Source of the DNA: CAVVMA01 sp963830715
GTDB taxonomy: Bacteria > Desulfobacterota > Binatia > Binatales > Binataceae
Assembly (NCBI GenBank): GCA_963830715.1
Contig: CAWHNS010000024.1
Location: forward strand, 186,001-250,000
Direction: 5' to 3'
DNA length: 64,000 nt
A program made the translations under genes and the position numbers. Under the pieces are notes generated by a model that saw only the letters and a program-made list of their open reading frames with translations, was not told the origin of the DNA and ran no database searches. Below are positions 1-9,194 of the stretch, one piece after another. How positions within the stretch are numbered: the stretch's first letter is position 1; every line of letters starts with the position of its first letter.

Positions 1-580
1 ATCCGTCGCGCGCCACCGAGTGCAATTGCTCGAGCAGCTCCGAGCGCTCGACGATCGTCTTCGTCGTATAGCGCCGCAGATGCTCCGGGAGGGTCGCGTT
101 GAGTTGCTCGTCGGCCTCGAACGCCAGATGGGCCTTGCCCACCGCCGTGCAGTGCAGCGGCAGGCTTTGCCCGATGGGCGCGGTGATCTTTACGGCGCGC
201 TCCTCGGGCTCGGCCGCTTCGAGCGGCACAACGCCGTCCCGCCGCGCGATCGCAACAAACGTGCTCTCGCGGCACTTGCGGGCGACTTCCGCGAGGATTG
301 GGCGGGCTTGCCTCACGAGTCCCATATGGTCAATGTATCGGCGACCGAGATGGAGACATTTGATCCCGAGCCGGTAGTTCTCGGTGCTGCGGTTCTGCTC
401 GATGTATCCGCGCGCCTCGAGCGTCGCGAGCAATCGGAAGACGTTGTTCTTGTGAAGCTTCAAGCGCTTCGAGAGATCCGTTACCCCGAGTTCATCGACC
501 TCGCCGAAGAACTGTTCGAGCACGTCGAGCGCGTGCGCGACCGATTGAATAACGTAGTTTGTTTTGTCCCGACGAACCAT
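1..580 (-). CDS. IclR-family transcriptional regulator, 3' end cut by window edge
   Basis: The minus-strand frame opens at ATG 580, with AAGGAAG about eight bases upstream, and stays open to the window edge, giving about 193 residues. The first 70 residues form a winged helix-turn-helix: a helix ending in TDLSKRLKLHKNNVFRLL, then a wing ending ARGYIEQ. The effector domain starts at YRLGIKCLHLG and contains LPLHCTAVGKAHLA, the usual GKA-type IclR signature. IclR proteins are usually about 250 residues, so roughly the last 60 are outside the window. It is divergent from the methyltransferase gene that begins at 754, so the 173-base gap probably holds both promoters. The effector cannot be deduced. 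I saw no clear operator. Confidence 0.85.
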   Translation of the reverse strand, partial: MVRRDKTNYVIQSVAHALDVLEQFFGEVDELGVTDLSKRLKLHKNNVFRLLATLEARGYIEQNRSTENYRLGIKCLHLGRRYIDHMGLVRQARPILAEVARKCRESTFVAIARRDGVVPLEAAEPEERAVKITAPIGQSLPLHCTAVGKAHLAFEADEQLNATLPEHLRRYTTKTIVERSELLEQLHSVARDG

Positions 581-753
581 CTGGTCAACTTCCTTGAGCG
601 GATTACGAACGCCGTTTGGAAGTTGTATGAGTCTAGGCCGCGCCGCTAAACAGTGTCAATGCGAATCTCGGCTGACGGTCCTGAGGCCCCTAACATCCTG
701 TTTTCATTGCAATTTCTGTAACGTGACTGAACGCCACCACATTCTCTTCAGGC

Positions 754-1393
754 ATGAGCGACAAGATTGACAGGCGTTTCTTCAGACGGATGGACGAGTC
801 CGATGATGAGGCATTTTACTCCGCGCCGAGGATGGTGGTGCAATCGATGACGGCGCGATCGCGGCCGTGGGCGAGATTTTTTCGAGCCGTCTTCCCGATC
901 GCGGCGCAATCCTCGATCTGATGAGCAGTTGGCGATCGCATCTGCCGGCGCAGCTGATGCCGAGCCGGGTCGTCGGGCTGGCTTGAATCGCGACGAGATG
1001 GCGGACAATCCGGCGCTGACAGAGATCGTGATTCACAATCTGAACCGCGATCCGCGGCTGTCGTTTGCCGATTCCGAATTCGACGCGGCAGTGCTTACCG
1101 TTTCCGTCCAGTATCTCGTGAACCCGGTCGAGGTGTTCGCCGAGGTCGGCCGCGCGCTGAAACCCGGCGCGCCGTTCATCGTCTCGTTCTCGAACCGGTT
1201 GTTTCAGACCAAAGCGGTCGCCATCTGGCTCGAAGCGACGGAGGCGCAACGCGTCGGCCTGGTGCAGAAGTACTTCGTGGACAGCGGCGCTTTCGGGAAC
1301 ATAGAAGTTATGGATAGAAGCCGGCGCCCCGGATCTCCCTCGGATCCGATCTGGGCCGTCGCGGGCTATCGCACCCTGCAGGACCATCCGTGA
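754..1393 (+). CDS. Class I SAM-dependent methyltransferase, two frameshifts
   Basis: The protein begins MSDKIDRRFFRRMDESDD at ATG 754. Three consecutive frames encode one continuous methyltransferase. The frame changes near 842, just before IDDGAIAAVGEIF, and again near 980, where GLN follows VVGL. Each change fits one missing base. Conserved parts are GAILDLMSSWRSHLP (the motif I region), a DFDAA-like segment, and VGRALKPGAPFIVSFSN, typical of type 11 methyltransferases. Its stop overlaps the GTG start of the VOC protein, so the two are probably co-transcribed. The substrate is unknown. The breaks look like sequence errors because both sides keep family-like residues. A real pseudogene cannot be excluded from sequence alone. 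Confidence 0.7.
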
Positions 1394-1782
1394 TTAACCA
1401 TCGCGGTCTCAGGCATCTTGCACTGACAGTCGCCGATGTCGCGCGCGCCAGGGAGTTCTACGTGCGCGTATTCGGGATGAAGCCCGTGTGGGAACCGGAT
1501 CCGGACAACTCGTACCTGAGTTCGGGATGCGACAACCTCGCGCTGCATCGCGGCAACGCCGGCGATCGCGCCGCCCAGAGCCTCGATCATCTCGGCTTCG
1601 TGGTCGCGACCGCCGGTGATCTCGAAGCGGGCTACCAATGGGTGCAGAGCAACGGCATCGAGATCGTGCACCCCTTGCGCAAGCATCGCGACGGGTCGTC
1701 GTCGTTCTACATCCGCGACCCCGATCGCAACGTCGTCCAGGTCCTGTACGAACCCACCATCAGCCCGCTCGACTTCAGTTGA
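1390..1782 (+). CDS. VOC-superfamily (glyoxalase/dioxygenase fold) protein
   Basis: A 130-residue protein starting at GTG 1390, which overlaps the TGA of the methyltransferase. It has the paired beta-alpha-beta-beta-beta modules of the vicinal oxygen chelate fold: RHLALTVADVARAREFYV at the N-terminus and LDHLGFVVATAGDLEAGY in the second half, ending VVQVLYEP. His in RHLAL, His in LDHLG and the Glu near the end are in positions used for metal binding in this superfamily. VOC proteins include glyoxalase I, ring-cleavage dioxygenases and resistance proteins, and nothing here chooses among them. It is convergent with the CDP-alcohol transferase, with about 15 bases between the stops. Confidence 0.8.
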   Translation: MINHRGLRHLALTVADVARAREFYVRVFGMKPVWEPDPDNSYLSSGCDNLALHRGNAGDRAAQSLDHLGFVVATAGDLEAGYQWVQSNGIEIVHPLRKHRDGSSSFYIRDPDRNVVQVLYEPTISPLDFS

Positions 1783-1797
1783 TGGGAATTCCGTCTT

Positions 1798-2416
1798 TCA
1801 TCCCTCGCGCCGGAGCATCCGGTAGCCGAAGCGCAACCTCTGGATTCCGGTCGCGATCTCCATCGCGGTGAACAGGTAGCAGAGCAGCGGGCCGAGCGGC
1901 CTCACGATCGCGGCCTGCTCGACTATCGCCAGCACGGCGAAGAAGATCAGAGCCTCGGTGCGCTCCAGTATTCCCGGCGGATACTCGATGAGCTTCGGCC
2001 CCCGCCGATCGAGCGCGGCGCCGACCGCCAGGAACACGGTGATATTCACATACCAGCTCCCGACCAGCATCAGCGCGGGGAAGTGGAGCTCCCGGCCGCC
2101 GCCACGCGATTCCAAGGATTACGGCAATCTCGACCAATCGGTCTGATGACAGGTCGAGGACGCCGCCGATCGCGCTGGGCGCCGCGAGCTCGCGCGCGAT
2201 CGTGCCATCGAGCGCGTCGAGCCCGGCGCTGATCGCGAGCGCCGCGAGACCCCATCCGAGCGCGCCCGCGCCGAACGCGACTCCCGCCACGACGCCGATC
2301 GCCGCTCCCGCGATCGTCGTGCCATCGGCATCGAGGCCGAGCCGGAACAGCAGTCGCGCTCCGACCGATTGCATCCGGCGCACCACGGGCATCGCGCCCA
2401 TCAAGCTATCGAGCAT
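1798..2416 (-). CDS. CDP-alcohol phosphatidyltransferase family membrane protein, one frameshift
   Basis: It starts at ATG 2416 (MLDSLMGAMPVVRR). The signature D-x2-DG-x2-AR-x8-G-x3-D-x3-D is present as DALDGTIAR followed by GGVLDLSSD, which binds the CDP group and metal. Hydrophobic segments before and after the motif fit a multi-spanning inner-membrane enzyme. The frame changes near 2103, after VILGIAW, and resumes as GRELHFPALMLVGSWYV through to the stop at 1798, consistent with one lost base in a run of CGG triplets. The family makes phospholipids by displacing CMP from a CDP-alcohol. The acceptor here (glycerol phosphate, inositol phosphate or another) is not determined. A second, different member lies at 24464-25033. 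Confidence 0.8.
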
Positions 2417-2490
2417 CGGCCCTCACCGCTCGTTGAACGCGGCCCTCGGCGGATTTGGAATCTGAACCACCGACCGTAAGAATTGAGAAT

Positions 2491-3336
2491 GTGACAAGAA
2501 GTCCCAGATCAGCGCGCGCCGGGCAAGCCGGATTCGCGATGTTGGCGATCGTTCTCGCGGTCTTCGGCATCGGCCCGGGACGCGTCGGGCTCGCCGCGTC
2601 CGGCGACGGCCTGCTCGACTTCAGCCGCGCCGATTTCACAATTCTGAAGCCGGGAACCGCGCAGGTCATCGGCCACGCGCACTACTGGCTCGAACCCGCC
2701 GGCGCCGGCGATCTGCTGCACGGCGAGAATCGCTACCTCGACGGCCAGCATGATATCGAGACCGACCGGATCGAGATTCCATCGCCGGGCGCCGCGCCGG
2801 TTCAAACTTCGTTCGAGCATTCGTTCTTCGATCGCGATGGCTCGCCGATTCTGGTTGCGCGCGCCGATTTCAGGACCGGCGACGCCGCCTGTATTCGATA
2901 CCAGAGCGCTTCAGCCGGGACCTCGGCCGCGGTCCTGGATTTCCCGCCCGACACGTACGCGGGCGCTGCCCTGTCGATTCCGATCGAGCATCGCCTGCGC
3001 GACGATCGCGTCGATCCGATTCGGCTGCACGCGTTCAGTTGCGTACCCGGTCCGCGCGTGGTCACGATCGAGGTGAGCCTGCATTACGGCCTGCGATGGT
3101 CGCACTATGCGGGCGAGGTCGTGGCAGCGGACGTGCGGCCCCGGCTCGGATGGTGGGACGTGCTGCTCATGCCCTTCATTCCGAAGATCCGGGCGTGGTT
3201 CGATCCCGCGGATCGCTTCAGCTATCTCGGCGGCGAGATCCAGCGCTTCTATCGGGGACCGTGGGTCGAGCTGGTGCGCGAGCGAGCGACTCTGCGCAGC
3301 GCGCCGAGTGCGCCGCAGTCTCGATCAGGGAATTGA
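2491..3336 (+). CDS. Exported protein of unknown function
   Basis: About 281 residues from GTG 2491. An upstream in-frame TTG at 2455 is possible but adds an unlikely N-terminus. The first 40 residues are basic and then strongly hydrophobic (GFAMLAIVLAVFGIGPG, followed by VGLAASG), which reads as a signal peptide or an N-terminal anchor. The rest is a beta-rich domain with many aromatic and charged residues (GHAHYWLEP, FEHSFFDRDGSPILVARADF, FYRGPWVELVRERAT). I do not recognise the family. It is divergent from the CDP-alcohol transferase, sharing a short promoter region of about 75 bases. Location in the periplasm or outer envelope is inferred from the leader only. Confidence 0.65.
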   Translation: MTRSPRSARAGQAGFAMLAIVLAVFGIGPGRVGLAASGDGLLDFSRADFTILKPGTAQVIGHAHYWLEPAGAGDLLHGENRYLDGQHDIETDRIEIPSPGAAPVQTSFEHSFFDRDGSPILVARADFRTGDAACIRYQSASAGTSAAVLDFPPDTYAGAALSIPIEHRLRDDRVDPIRLHAFSCVPGPRVVTIEVSLHYGLRWSHYAGEVVAADVRPRLGWWDVLLMPFIPKIRAWFDPADRFSYLGGEIQRFYRGPWVELVRERATLRSAPSAPQSRSGN

Positions 3337-3355
3337 TGAAGTACCGCCGCGCGGC

Positions 3356-3559
3356 TTACGGCGTCTCCGGGGTGACGCGCCGCACGGACGAAGGCCTCGG
3401 CTTGCGATATTGGAAGGCGGTTTGACAGGTCGGGCAGGTGCCTTCCGGTTGCTGGGCCCCATGACGACGAACCAGCCTCACGTACCGCACGCTGCCGTCG
3501 CTGCAAAGGTGGCCCGCTACGGGAAAGTCATAGACAGTGCGAACAGTTGTCCCGTCCAT
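3356..3559 (-). CDS. Possible small CxxC protein
   Basis: A 67-codon minus-strand frame with ATG 3559. It contains a CPTC pair near residue 42 and one more Cys near residue 19, which could make a small zinc-ribbon-like site. The purine-rich AAGGA sits directly against the ATG, too close for a normal ribosome site, and no relative is recognised. It lies in the 370-base space between the exported protein and the alpha-mannosidase gene. Bases 3560-3706 show no gene, repeat or obvious terminator. I keep it as a weak candidate because codon composition and the Cys pattern look protein-like. Confidence 0.3.
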   Translation of the reverse strand: MDGTTVRTVYDFPVAGHLCSDGSVRYVRLVRRHGAQQPEGTCPTCQTAFQYRKPRPSSVRRVTPETP

Positions 3560-3706
3560 TCCTTAAACTAGATCTCCCTCATGCACGATTTTCCTTCTCT
3601 CCCGTTTCCTGCCGCTGCCCGTCCGCTTCATTCGTGAAGATCAAAGATAGCGGAAACGCGAAGTGAATCAATCTTTTCGGAGCGCGCTCGGCGAAATTTT
3701 TGAGAT

Positions 3707-6491
3707 TTATTTGCCGGTCGATCCGCTCACCCTGAACGTGACGATCTGGAACGGCCTGAGATTCAACTCGATCGCGCCGCCGCGCCGCCTGGCGCCGGCG
3801 TCTCGGACCGGGATTCCCCTCAGGTCCACGATTCGCACGGCGCCTTTCGTCGCGAATTTGAAACGAGCCGTCTCGCCATGCTCTGACGAGTTGTAAACCC
3901 GCACGATATGAGTTCCCACGCGCCGCGAGGCGCGCGCTGTCGAGAAGACGATGCGGGGATTGTCGCATTCGCAGAGCGAGGCGATCTCCAGGTCATCCGC
4001 TAATGGCGCACTGAAATTGAACAATCTCGGCGGAAAGGCATACGCGTGGCATCGCTGCACCGTCTCAGAGTCCGAGTAACCTCCTTTCCAGGTCGTCAGC
4101 GCGAACTCGAACCGATGCGGCCCGAGTTCCTGCGCTCCCGGCGTCTCCATCTCCGGCCCTGCGCCGCCGCGGCGGGTCTGCAGGTCGGATCGCGACAGCC
4201 ATCCGACGCATCGCAGCACCGTCAAGAGGATCGTCGCACCTTCCGGCCCCGGCCTCACCTCGGCCTCGTACAATCCCCGGCTGAGCAGCGCGACCGAAAA
4301 GTCGGGCGACTCGGCCGCCGTCATCGTGCGATGAGGCGCCGTGGGATAGATGTCCTCCGTGCCGGGCGGCTCTGCCGGTTCGAGCGCCCGGCGCACTATC
4401 CCGAAACTTGTGTCGGACAACGCCTCCGTCGCGTGGACGGGCGTTGCGACGGCGGCGCGGATGCGATGGTCGCGGGCGCGATTGTCGATCGTCAACTCAA
4501 AGTCGATTCGGTCGAGCCCGGCGTAGAGTGTCGCCGTCAACTCGATCGCGAGCCGGACCGTCTGATTGGCCCTCGCGCGCCGTCCGGAGGCGAGCGCCAC
4601 CGGCAGCTCGTAGGCGAGCGAAATCGCGATCCGGCTGCGAACCGGCCCGCGCTCGATCACGCGCGCAGCTATCGACTCGGGCCGCGATAGCGTCGAAGCG
4701 CCGGGTACGGGATCGAAGTTGTACTCGTCGCCGCGGTCGCCGTCGTCCTCGAAGTAGAGCTCGATGCTCCTGGCGCGGCCGATTTCAAGGTCCTCGATCG
4801 TGAGTCCTCGCGCCGACTGGGCAAGCCGGTAGCGCCCGTTCTCGATCGACATCGACCCGGTCGCGGCGTCGAGCGCCGATTGGCTCCCGGACGAGTCATC
4901 GCGGAGCAGCCGGTAGAAGCTGAAACCAGTCTGGGCGAGGCCATCGGCGACGAATCCGATATTCGCGCGGGCCGGCGCCACCGCGTGGATCCGGAGCGCG
5001 GCCTCATCCGGCACTGCGGCGATCCTTCGCTTGAACTCCGCCAGGTCGAGATCGCTGAGCGCGCTGCGACTCATGAACAGATCGATCTCCAGCCGCTGCG
5101 GGTCCGTCTCCCTCAACTCGAAGCGATTGACGAATCGCCCCATCAACTCGGCGCTCGACAGGCCCGCGACCACGCGCTTGAAATCCGCCGCAGGCATTTC
5201 GATGTCAGAAGACCGCCCGCCGCGTGCTATCTCGATCGCCGCCGGAATCCGCCGTCCCCGGGAATCCATCGCCGCGTATGTGCCGGCCGGATCCTCGATC
5301 TCGATCTCGCCGGTCACCAGCGCGCGTCGTGCGAAGCCGGGGTTGAAGACCGCGATCGCGGGCCGCCCGCCGCCGCGCCCGAGTATCGCCCGCGAGGCTT
5401 TGCGCACCACCATCTCGCCGGTTACCGCGGCCTGGTCGAAGCGATAGCGCATGTCCTGATGGACCTGGTCGATCGAGCATCCGCAGATCGAGTCGTGCGG
5501 ATGGTTCTGGATCTCCATCCGCCACGCCAGGTCGAGATAGGCCTCGAACTCTTCGCGGTTCCCGCGCGCCTGCGCCATAGCGGCCAGCGGATCGGCGAGT
5601 TTCTCCAGCAGATAGCAGTTCTGGAAATCACGCTGCTTGATCCAGGTTCGCGCCGACGTTACGCCGGGCAGGAGATGAGCCCGGGCGGGCGAGCGCAACT
5701 CGCCTCGATGGTGCGGCGTTCCGTCAAGCGGCAGTTCCGATAGCCTCTTGACGTATGTTTCGAGCGTCCCGACCTCGAATGTGAACCCGTCGCTTGGGGC
5801 CTCCCCGAGCCGCTCGACGAGACGCGGATCGGTCGGTGTGATCCGTGCCGTTCATCACCAGGATCGGAGCGCCGGCCGCAAACCCGCGCTCTCGCGCCGC
5901 GATCTCGCCCGCGCGCGCGAGCGTGGCGTCAATCGAATCACTCGGGAAGCTCGCGCCGTTGGAATATCCGAACGGCAGGTAGCTGGTGAAAATCCCGGTG
6001 CCGTCGAGCGCCTGCCACACGAAGCGGTTGCGATCGACCTCGCGCCCGACGCCGCGCCAGACCACCGCCGCCTTGAGGCCGAATCCGGCCAGAATCTGCG
6101 GCATCTGCGCGATGTGTCCGAACTGGTCGGGCAGGTAGCCGATCTCGATCGGCTTGCCGAACCGCCGCGCGATTCCGATGCCAATCTCCAGGTTGCGGAT
6201 CAGCGATTCGCCGCTCACCAGGAAGCTGTCCGCGAGCACGTACCACGGCCCGATCTGAATCTTGCCCGCCTTGACCAGCCTCGCGATTCGGTTCGCGTTC
6301 CCAGGCCGAATCTCCAGGTAGTCTTCGAGTACGATCGTCTGCCCGTCGAAGTGGAAGTACGGAATTTTTCCCTCCTCGACCAGGCCGAGCATCCGATCGG
6401 TCATCGCAACCAGCCGCGCGCGCATCCGCTGGAAAGGCTCGTACCACTCGCGATCCCAATGGGTGTGAACGACGAAGTAGAGATGGTCCAT
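3707..6491 (-). CDS. GH38 alpha-mannosidase, one frameshift
   Basis: A protein of about 928 residues starting at ATG 6491 (MDHLYFVVHTHWDREWYEPF). The zinc site of GH38 enzymes is visible as HTHWDREW at residues 9-16, the catalytic nucleophile as the Asp of YLPDQFGHIAQMP, and the later zinc ligands as NHPHDSICGCS. The C-terminal half is the large beta-sandwich region of the family, ending VTFRVSGSTGK. The frame breaks near 5830, between GTDHTD and DPRLVERLGEAPSDGFTF. The shift is +1 (one extra base or two lost). GH38 enzymes cleave alpha-mannosides in glycan turnover. There is no signal peptide, so a cytosolic role is likely. It stands alone, divergent from the biotin carboxylase gene. Confidence 0.88.
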
Positions 6492-6518
6492 CGATTGTCC
6501 GCGCCCTTGCGCAGGAGA

Positions 6519-6552
6519 ATGAAACCACAGATGAACGCCGATGAACACAGGA
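6519..6552 (+). repeat. Short dispersed intergenic repeat, copy 1
   Basis: A 33-base unit beginning ATGAAACCACAGAT. It occurs again at 8838-8870 with 28 of 33 positions identical by eye. It lies just upstream of the alpha-mannosidase start, between that gene and biotin carboxylase. Similar intergenic sequences (ACCACAGATGAACGCCGATG type) are known from several environmental phyla, where they are often mis-annotated as short ORFs. Function unknown. Confidence 0.7.
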
Positions 6553-6613
6553 CGTAGCACAGGCTTCCGGGTTGTGAATTCCTTCAAGCCGCCCGTATGG
6601 TAGGCTCGACCGG

Positions 6614-8119
6614 ATGGCGGGAGGGCGCGCGCTCAAGACGCTTCTGATCGCGAATCGCGGCGAGATCGCGCTCCGGATCATCCGCAGCGCCAAGCTCCTC
6701 GGGCTGAGAACGGTCGCGGTCTATTCCGAAGCCGATGCCGGCGCCGCTCACGTCGCCGCTGCCGACGAGGCCCGCCTGATCGGCCCGGCCGAACCGGCGC
6801 GCAGCTACCTCAATATCGAGGCGATTATCGCCGCGGCCAGAGCCTCGCGGGCCGACGCGATTCATCCCGGCTACGGATTCCTGTCGGAGCGTCCGGAGTT
6901 CGCGCGCGCCGTCGCAGAAGCGGGAATCATCTTCGTCGGCCCGCCGGCCAGCGTGATGGCGGCGCTCGGCGACAAGCTCGCGGCGCGCAGGCTCGCTTCG
7001 GACGCCGGAGTTCCGACCGTGCCCGGAAGCGAAGTAGCCGACCCGCAGGCCGCGCGCGCATTTGCCGCCCAAGCCGGCTATCCGATCCTGGTCAAGGCCG
7101 CGGCCGGCGGAGGAGGGCGCGGGATGCGCGTGGTCGAGGACGAATCGCGTCTCGACGCCGCGCTCGAAGGCGCCGCCCGCGAGGCGCACGCCGCCTTCGG
7201 CGACGGGAGGATCTACATCGAGAAGTACCTCGCGCGCCCGCGCCACATTGAGGTTCAGATACTCGGCGACGAGCATGGCCGCGTGATCGCGCTCGGCGAG
7301 CGCGAATGCTCAATCCAGCGGCGCCATCAGAAGATAATCGAGGAGTCGCCCGCGCCCGGACTCTCCGACGCGATGCGTGCGGAGATCGCAGGCGCCGCCC
7401 TGCGGCTCACCCGCGCCGCCGGATATCGCAGCGCGGGCACCGTCGAGTTCCTCGTCGAAGGTGGCGACTTCTACTTCCTGGAGGCCAACACGCGCCTCCA
7501 GGTCGAGCATCCGATTACCGAGATGCGCTTCGGATGCGATCTGGTCGCGGAGCAGATTCGGATCGCCTCGGGAGGTCACGTCGGCGAGCCGAGGGCGCCG
7601 GTCGGGGCGGCGCTCGAATGCCGCATCTACGCAGAGGATGCGGCCCACGATTTCCGGCCCGTAACCGGCCGCGTCATGTATCTCAATTTGCCCGCCGGAC
7701 CCAGCGTGCGCGTCGATACCTATCTGGAGCGCGGCACGGAGGTTTCCGCCTGGTACGACGGGATGCTCGCGAAAGTGATCTGTGCCGGACAGGATCGCGA
7801 GGAAGCCCGTTGCCGGATGGCGCTCGCCCTCGATGAATTCGCGCTGCTGGGTGTGACCAACACCGCTGCCTTTCTTCGCGACGTAGTGAACAGTCAGCCG
7901 TTCGCGCAAGCGGAGCTATCGACGGGATTCCTGCAGAATTTCTTTCCCCGATGGCGCGGCGGAGAAGAGGACCTCGATGGCGCGCTGATCGCTGCCGCGC
8001 TCATCGCCGACGGCGCCCTCGCCGCAAACTCGATGGACTCGCGGCCCGCACGAGACCGCGGCGCTTCACGATCTCCATGGGATGATCTGAAAGGCTTCAG
8101 CCTCTGGGGCCGGCGATGA
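6614..8119 (+). CDS. Biotin carboxylase subunit of an acyl-CoA carboxylase
   Basis: A 501-residue protein starting at ATG 6614. It is the ATP-dependent biotin carboxylase, which carboxylates the biotin on its carrier. The three domains of the family are present: the N-terminal fold LLIANRGEIALRIIRSAKLL, the ATP-grasp domain with GGGGRGMR, the ECSIQRRHQK segment, and the active-site stretch EANTRLQVEHPITE, then the C-terminal domain YDGMLAKVI. The length matches free-standing AccC-type subunits. The last 40 residues are variable. The next gene, encoding a biotin carrier, overlaps its stop by ATGA. No carboxyltransferase subunit is nearby, so the final acceptor (acetyl-, propionyl- or methylcrotonyl-CoA) is unknown. 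The accC symbol is withheld for that reason. Confidence 0.93.
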   Translation: MAGGRALKTLLIANRGEIALRIIRSAKLLGLRTVAVYSEADAGAAHVAAADEARLIGPAEPARSYLNIEAIIAAARASRADAIHPGYGFLSERPEFARAVAEAGIIFVGPPASVMAALGDKLAARRLASDAGVPTVPGSEVADPQAARAFAAQAGYPILVKAAAGGGGRGMRVVEDESRLDAALEGAAREAHAAFGDGRIYIEKYLARPRHIEVQILGDEHGRVIALGERECSIQRRHQKIIEESPAPGLSDAMRAEIAGAALRLTRAAGYRSAGTVEFLVEGGDFYFLEANTRLQVEHPITEMRFGCDLVAEQIRIASGGHVGEPRAPVGAALECRIYAEDAAHDFRPVTGRVMYLNLPAGPSVRVDTYLERGTEVSAWYDGMLAKVICAGQDREEARCRMALALDEFALLGVTNTAAFLRDVVNSQPFAQAELSTGFLQNFFPRWRGGEEDLDGALIAAALIADGALAANSMDSRPARDRGASRSPWDDLKGFSLWGRR

Positions 8120-8625
8120 GGTTGAAACTCACAGGTGGCAGCCGCGAATTCGAGGTCGAAGCCGTTTTGCGCGCCTCCGGATCGATCGAGGCGCGAATCG
8201 ACGGGCGCGAAGTGGCAGCCGATTTGCGGCCGCTGCCCGACGGCAGCGCGATACTTACGGCCGCCGGCCGGCGGATGCGCGTATCCGGCGCGCGCCGCGG
8301 CCATTCGATCCTGGTCGCCGTCGGTCCGCTCCAGTTCGATCTGACCCGAATCGAGGGGCGCTCCCCGCGCGCAGCGCATGGACTGGCATCGCCGGAAGTG
8401 ACGGCCCCGATGCCGGGGAAAGTGCTCAAGGTGTTGGTCAATCAGGGCGATCGGGTCGAGGCCGGGCAGCCGCTGCTCGTGATGGAAGCCATGAAGATGG
8501 AGACCACGCTGTCGGCTGAGGGTCCCGCGATCGTCAAGCGCATTCGCGCCACGGTGGGTGCGATGGTCGATCACGGGGAGGTGCTGATCGAGTCGCAGTC
8601 CGCCTCCGGATCCATCACAGCCTGA
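8116..8625 (+). CDS. Biotin carboxyl carrier protein of an acyl-CoA carboxylase
   Basis: A 169-residue protein whose ATG overlaps the stop of biotin carboxylase. The C-terminal 75 residues are a biotinyl domain with the EAMKME motif, whose Lys carries biotin, preceded by VTAPMPGKVLKVLVNQGDRV. The N-terminal half is a beta-rich segment resembling the linker domain found between biotin carboxylase and carrier in fused alpha subunits of propionyl-CoA or methylcrotonyl-CoA carboxylases. The pair therefore looks like a split alpha subunit, which is an inference. It is convergent with, and overlaps by about 55 bases, the small gene at 8571. Confidence 0.92.
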   Translation: MRLKLTGGSREFEVEAVLRASGSIEARIDGREVAADLRPLPDGSAILTAAGRRMRVSGARRGHSILVAVGPLQFDLTRIEGRSPRAAHGLASPEVTAPMPGKVLKVLVNQGDRVEAGQPLLVMEAMKMETTLSAEGPAIVKRIRATVGAMVDHGEVLIESQSASGSITA

Positions 8626-8828
8626 ATCTGCGCCTTGAGTCCCGCGATCCACTCCGCGAACTCGCCGTCGCGCTCGACCACGATCTCCAGCTTGCCGCCC
8701 TCGATGATCCGCACGCGGCCCGGATGCTCGGTGCGAAGCGGTATGACGACCGCCTCGCGCGAGATGCCCATCGGCTCGATCACCGCGAAAATCTGCTCGA
8801 TTTCTTTCAGTCCGACCGCTTTCAGCAC
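8571..8828 (-). CDS. Small conserved-looking protein of unknown function
   Basis: About 85 residues from GTG 8828. The sequence LKAVGLKEIEQIFAVIEPMG, IPLRTEHPGRVRIIEGGKLE and FAEWIAGLKAQIQAVMD looks like a compact alpha/beta protein with an amphipathic C-terminal helix. A longer version from 8867 would run into the dispersed repeat copy at 8838-8870, so I prefer the GTG start. Its last 18 codons overlap the tail of the biotin carrier gene on the other strand. No family is recognised. Confidence 0.5.
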   Translation of the reverse strand: MLKAVGLKEIEQIFAVIEPMGISREAVVIPLRTEHPGRVRIIEGGKLEIVVERDGEFAEWIAGLKAQIQAVMDPEADCDSISTSP

Positions 8829-8837
8829 GACACCAGG

Positions 8838-8870
8838 ATGAAACCACAGATTGACGCGGATGGACACGGG
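8838..8870 (+). repeat. Short dispersed intergenic repeat, copy 2
   Basis: Second copy of the 33-base unit described at 6519. It shares the first 14 bases exactly and differs at five later positions. It sits between the small minus-strand gene and the cold-shock gene. Both copies point the same way on the plus strand. Confidence 0.7.
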
Positions 8871-8921
8871 TCCCGGTCAGCGATAAAAAACAGTCAGTTT
8901 GCTCCGCGCTGGGAGGCTTGC

Positions 8922-9125
8922 GTGTTTGGAACAATCAAGAAGGTGGTGAAGGACAAGGGGTTCGGATTCATCATTGCCGACGATGGCGGCGAGGATGTTT
9001 TCTTCCATCGATCGCGCCTCGACCCGAAAGTCTATTTCGAGGATCTGCGGGAGGGTACCGAGGTGCAGTTCGAGTGTCGTCCCGGCGAGAAGGGCCGGCA
9101 GGCCTCTAACGTCCGCCTGCGATAA
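8922..9125 (+). CDS. Cold-shock domain (CspA-family) protein
   Basis: A 67-residue single-domain protein starting at GTG 8922, with GGGAGG seven bases upstream. It carries both RNA-binding motifs of the cold-shock fold: KGFGFI (RNP1) and DVFFHRS (RNP2). The length is right for the family. Such proteins bind single-stranded RNA or DNA and act as RNA chaperones in the cytoplasm. Proteins of this family are often controlled by a long 5' leader, but the space here is short (about 50 bases to the repeat), so a cold-shock leader is not evident. Confidence 0.93.
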   Translation: MFGTIKKVVKDKGFGFIIADDGGEDVFFHRSRLDPKVYFEDLREGTEVQFECRPGEKGRQASNVRLR

Positions 9126-9194
9126 ATGCGGCCCTGAAGCAGGACCGGCATCCCGCGGAACGCGCGATTTGAAACCGCGCGTGGCTCAATTCAG

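Noticed and set aside
20..649. 209-codon plus-strand frame at the window start
   Set aside because: The minus strand of the same span encodes the IclR helix-turn-helix and GKA motif with a good ribosome site. The plus frame has no motif.
4880..5743. 287-codon plus-strand frame opposite the alpha-mannosidase
   Set aside because: Composition-driven antisense frame with no family features. The minus strand encodes the GH38 motifs.
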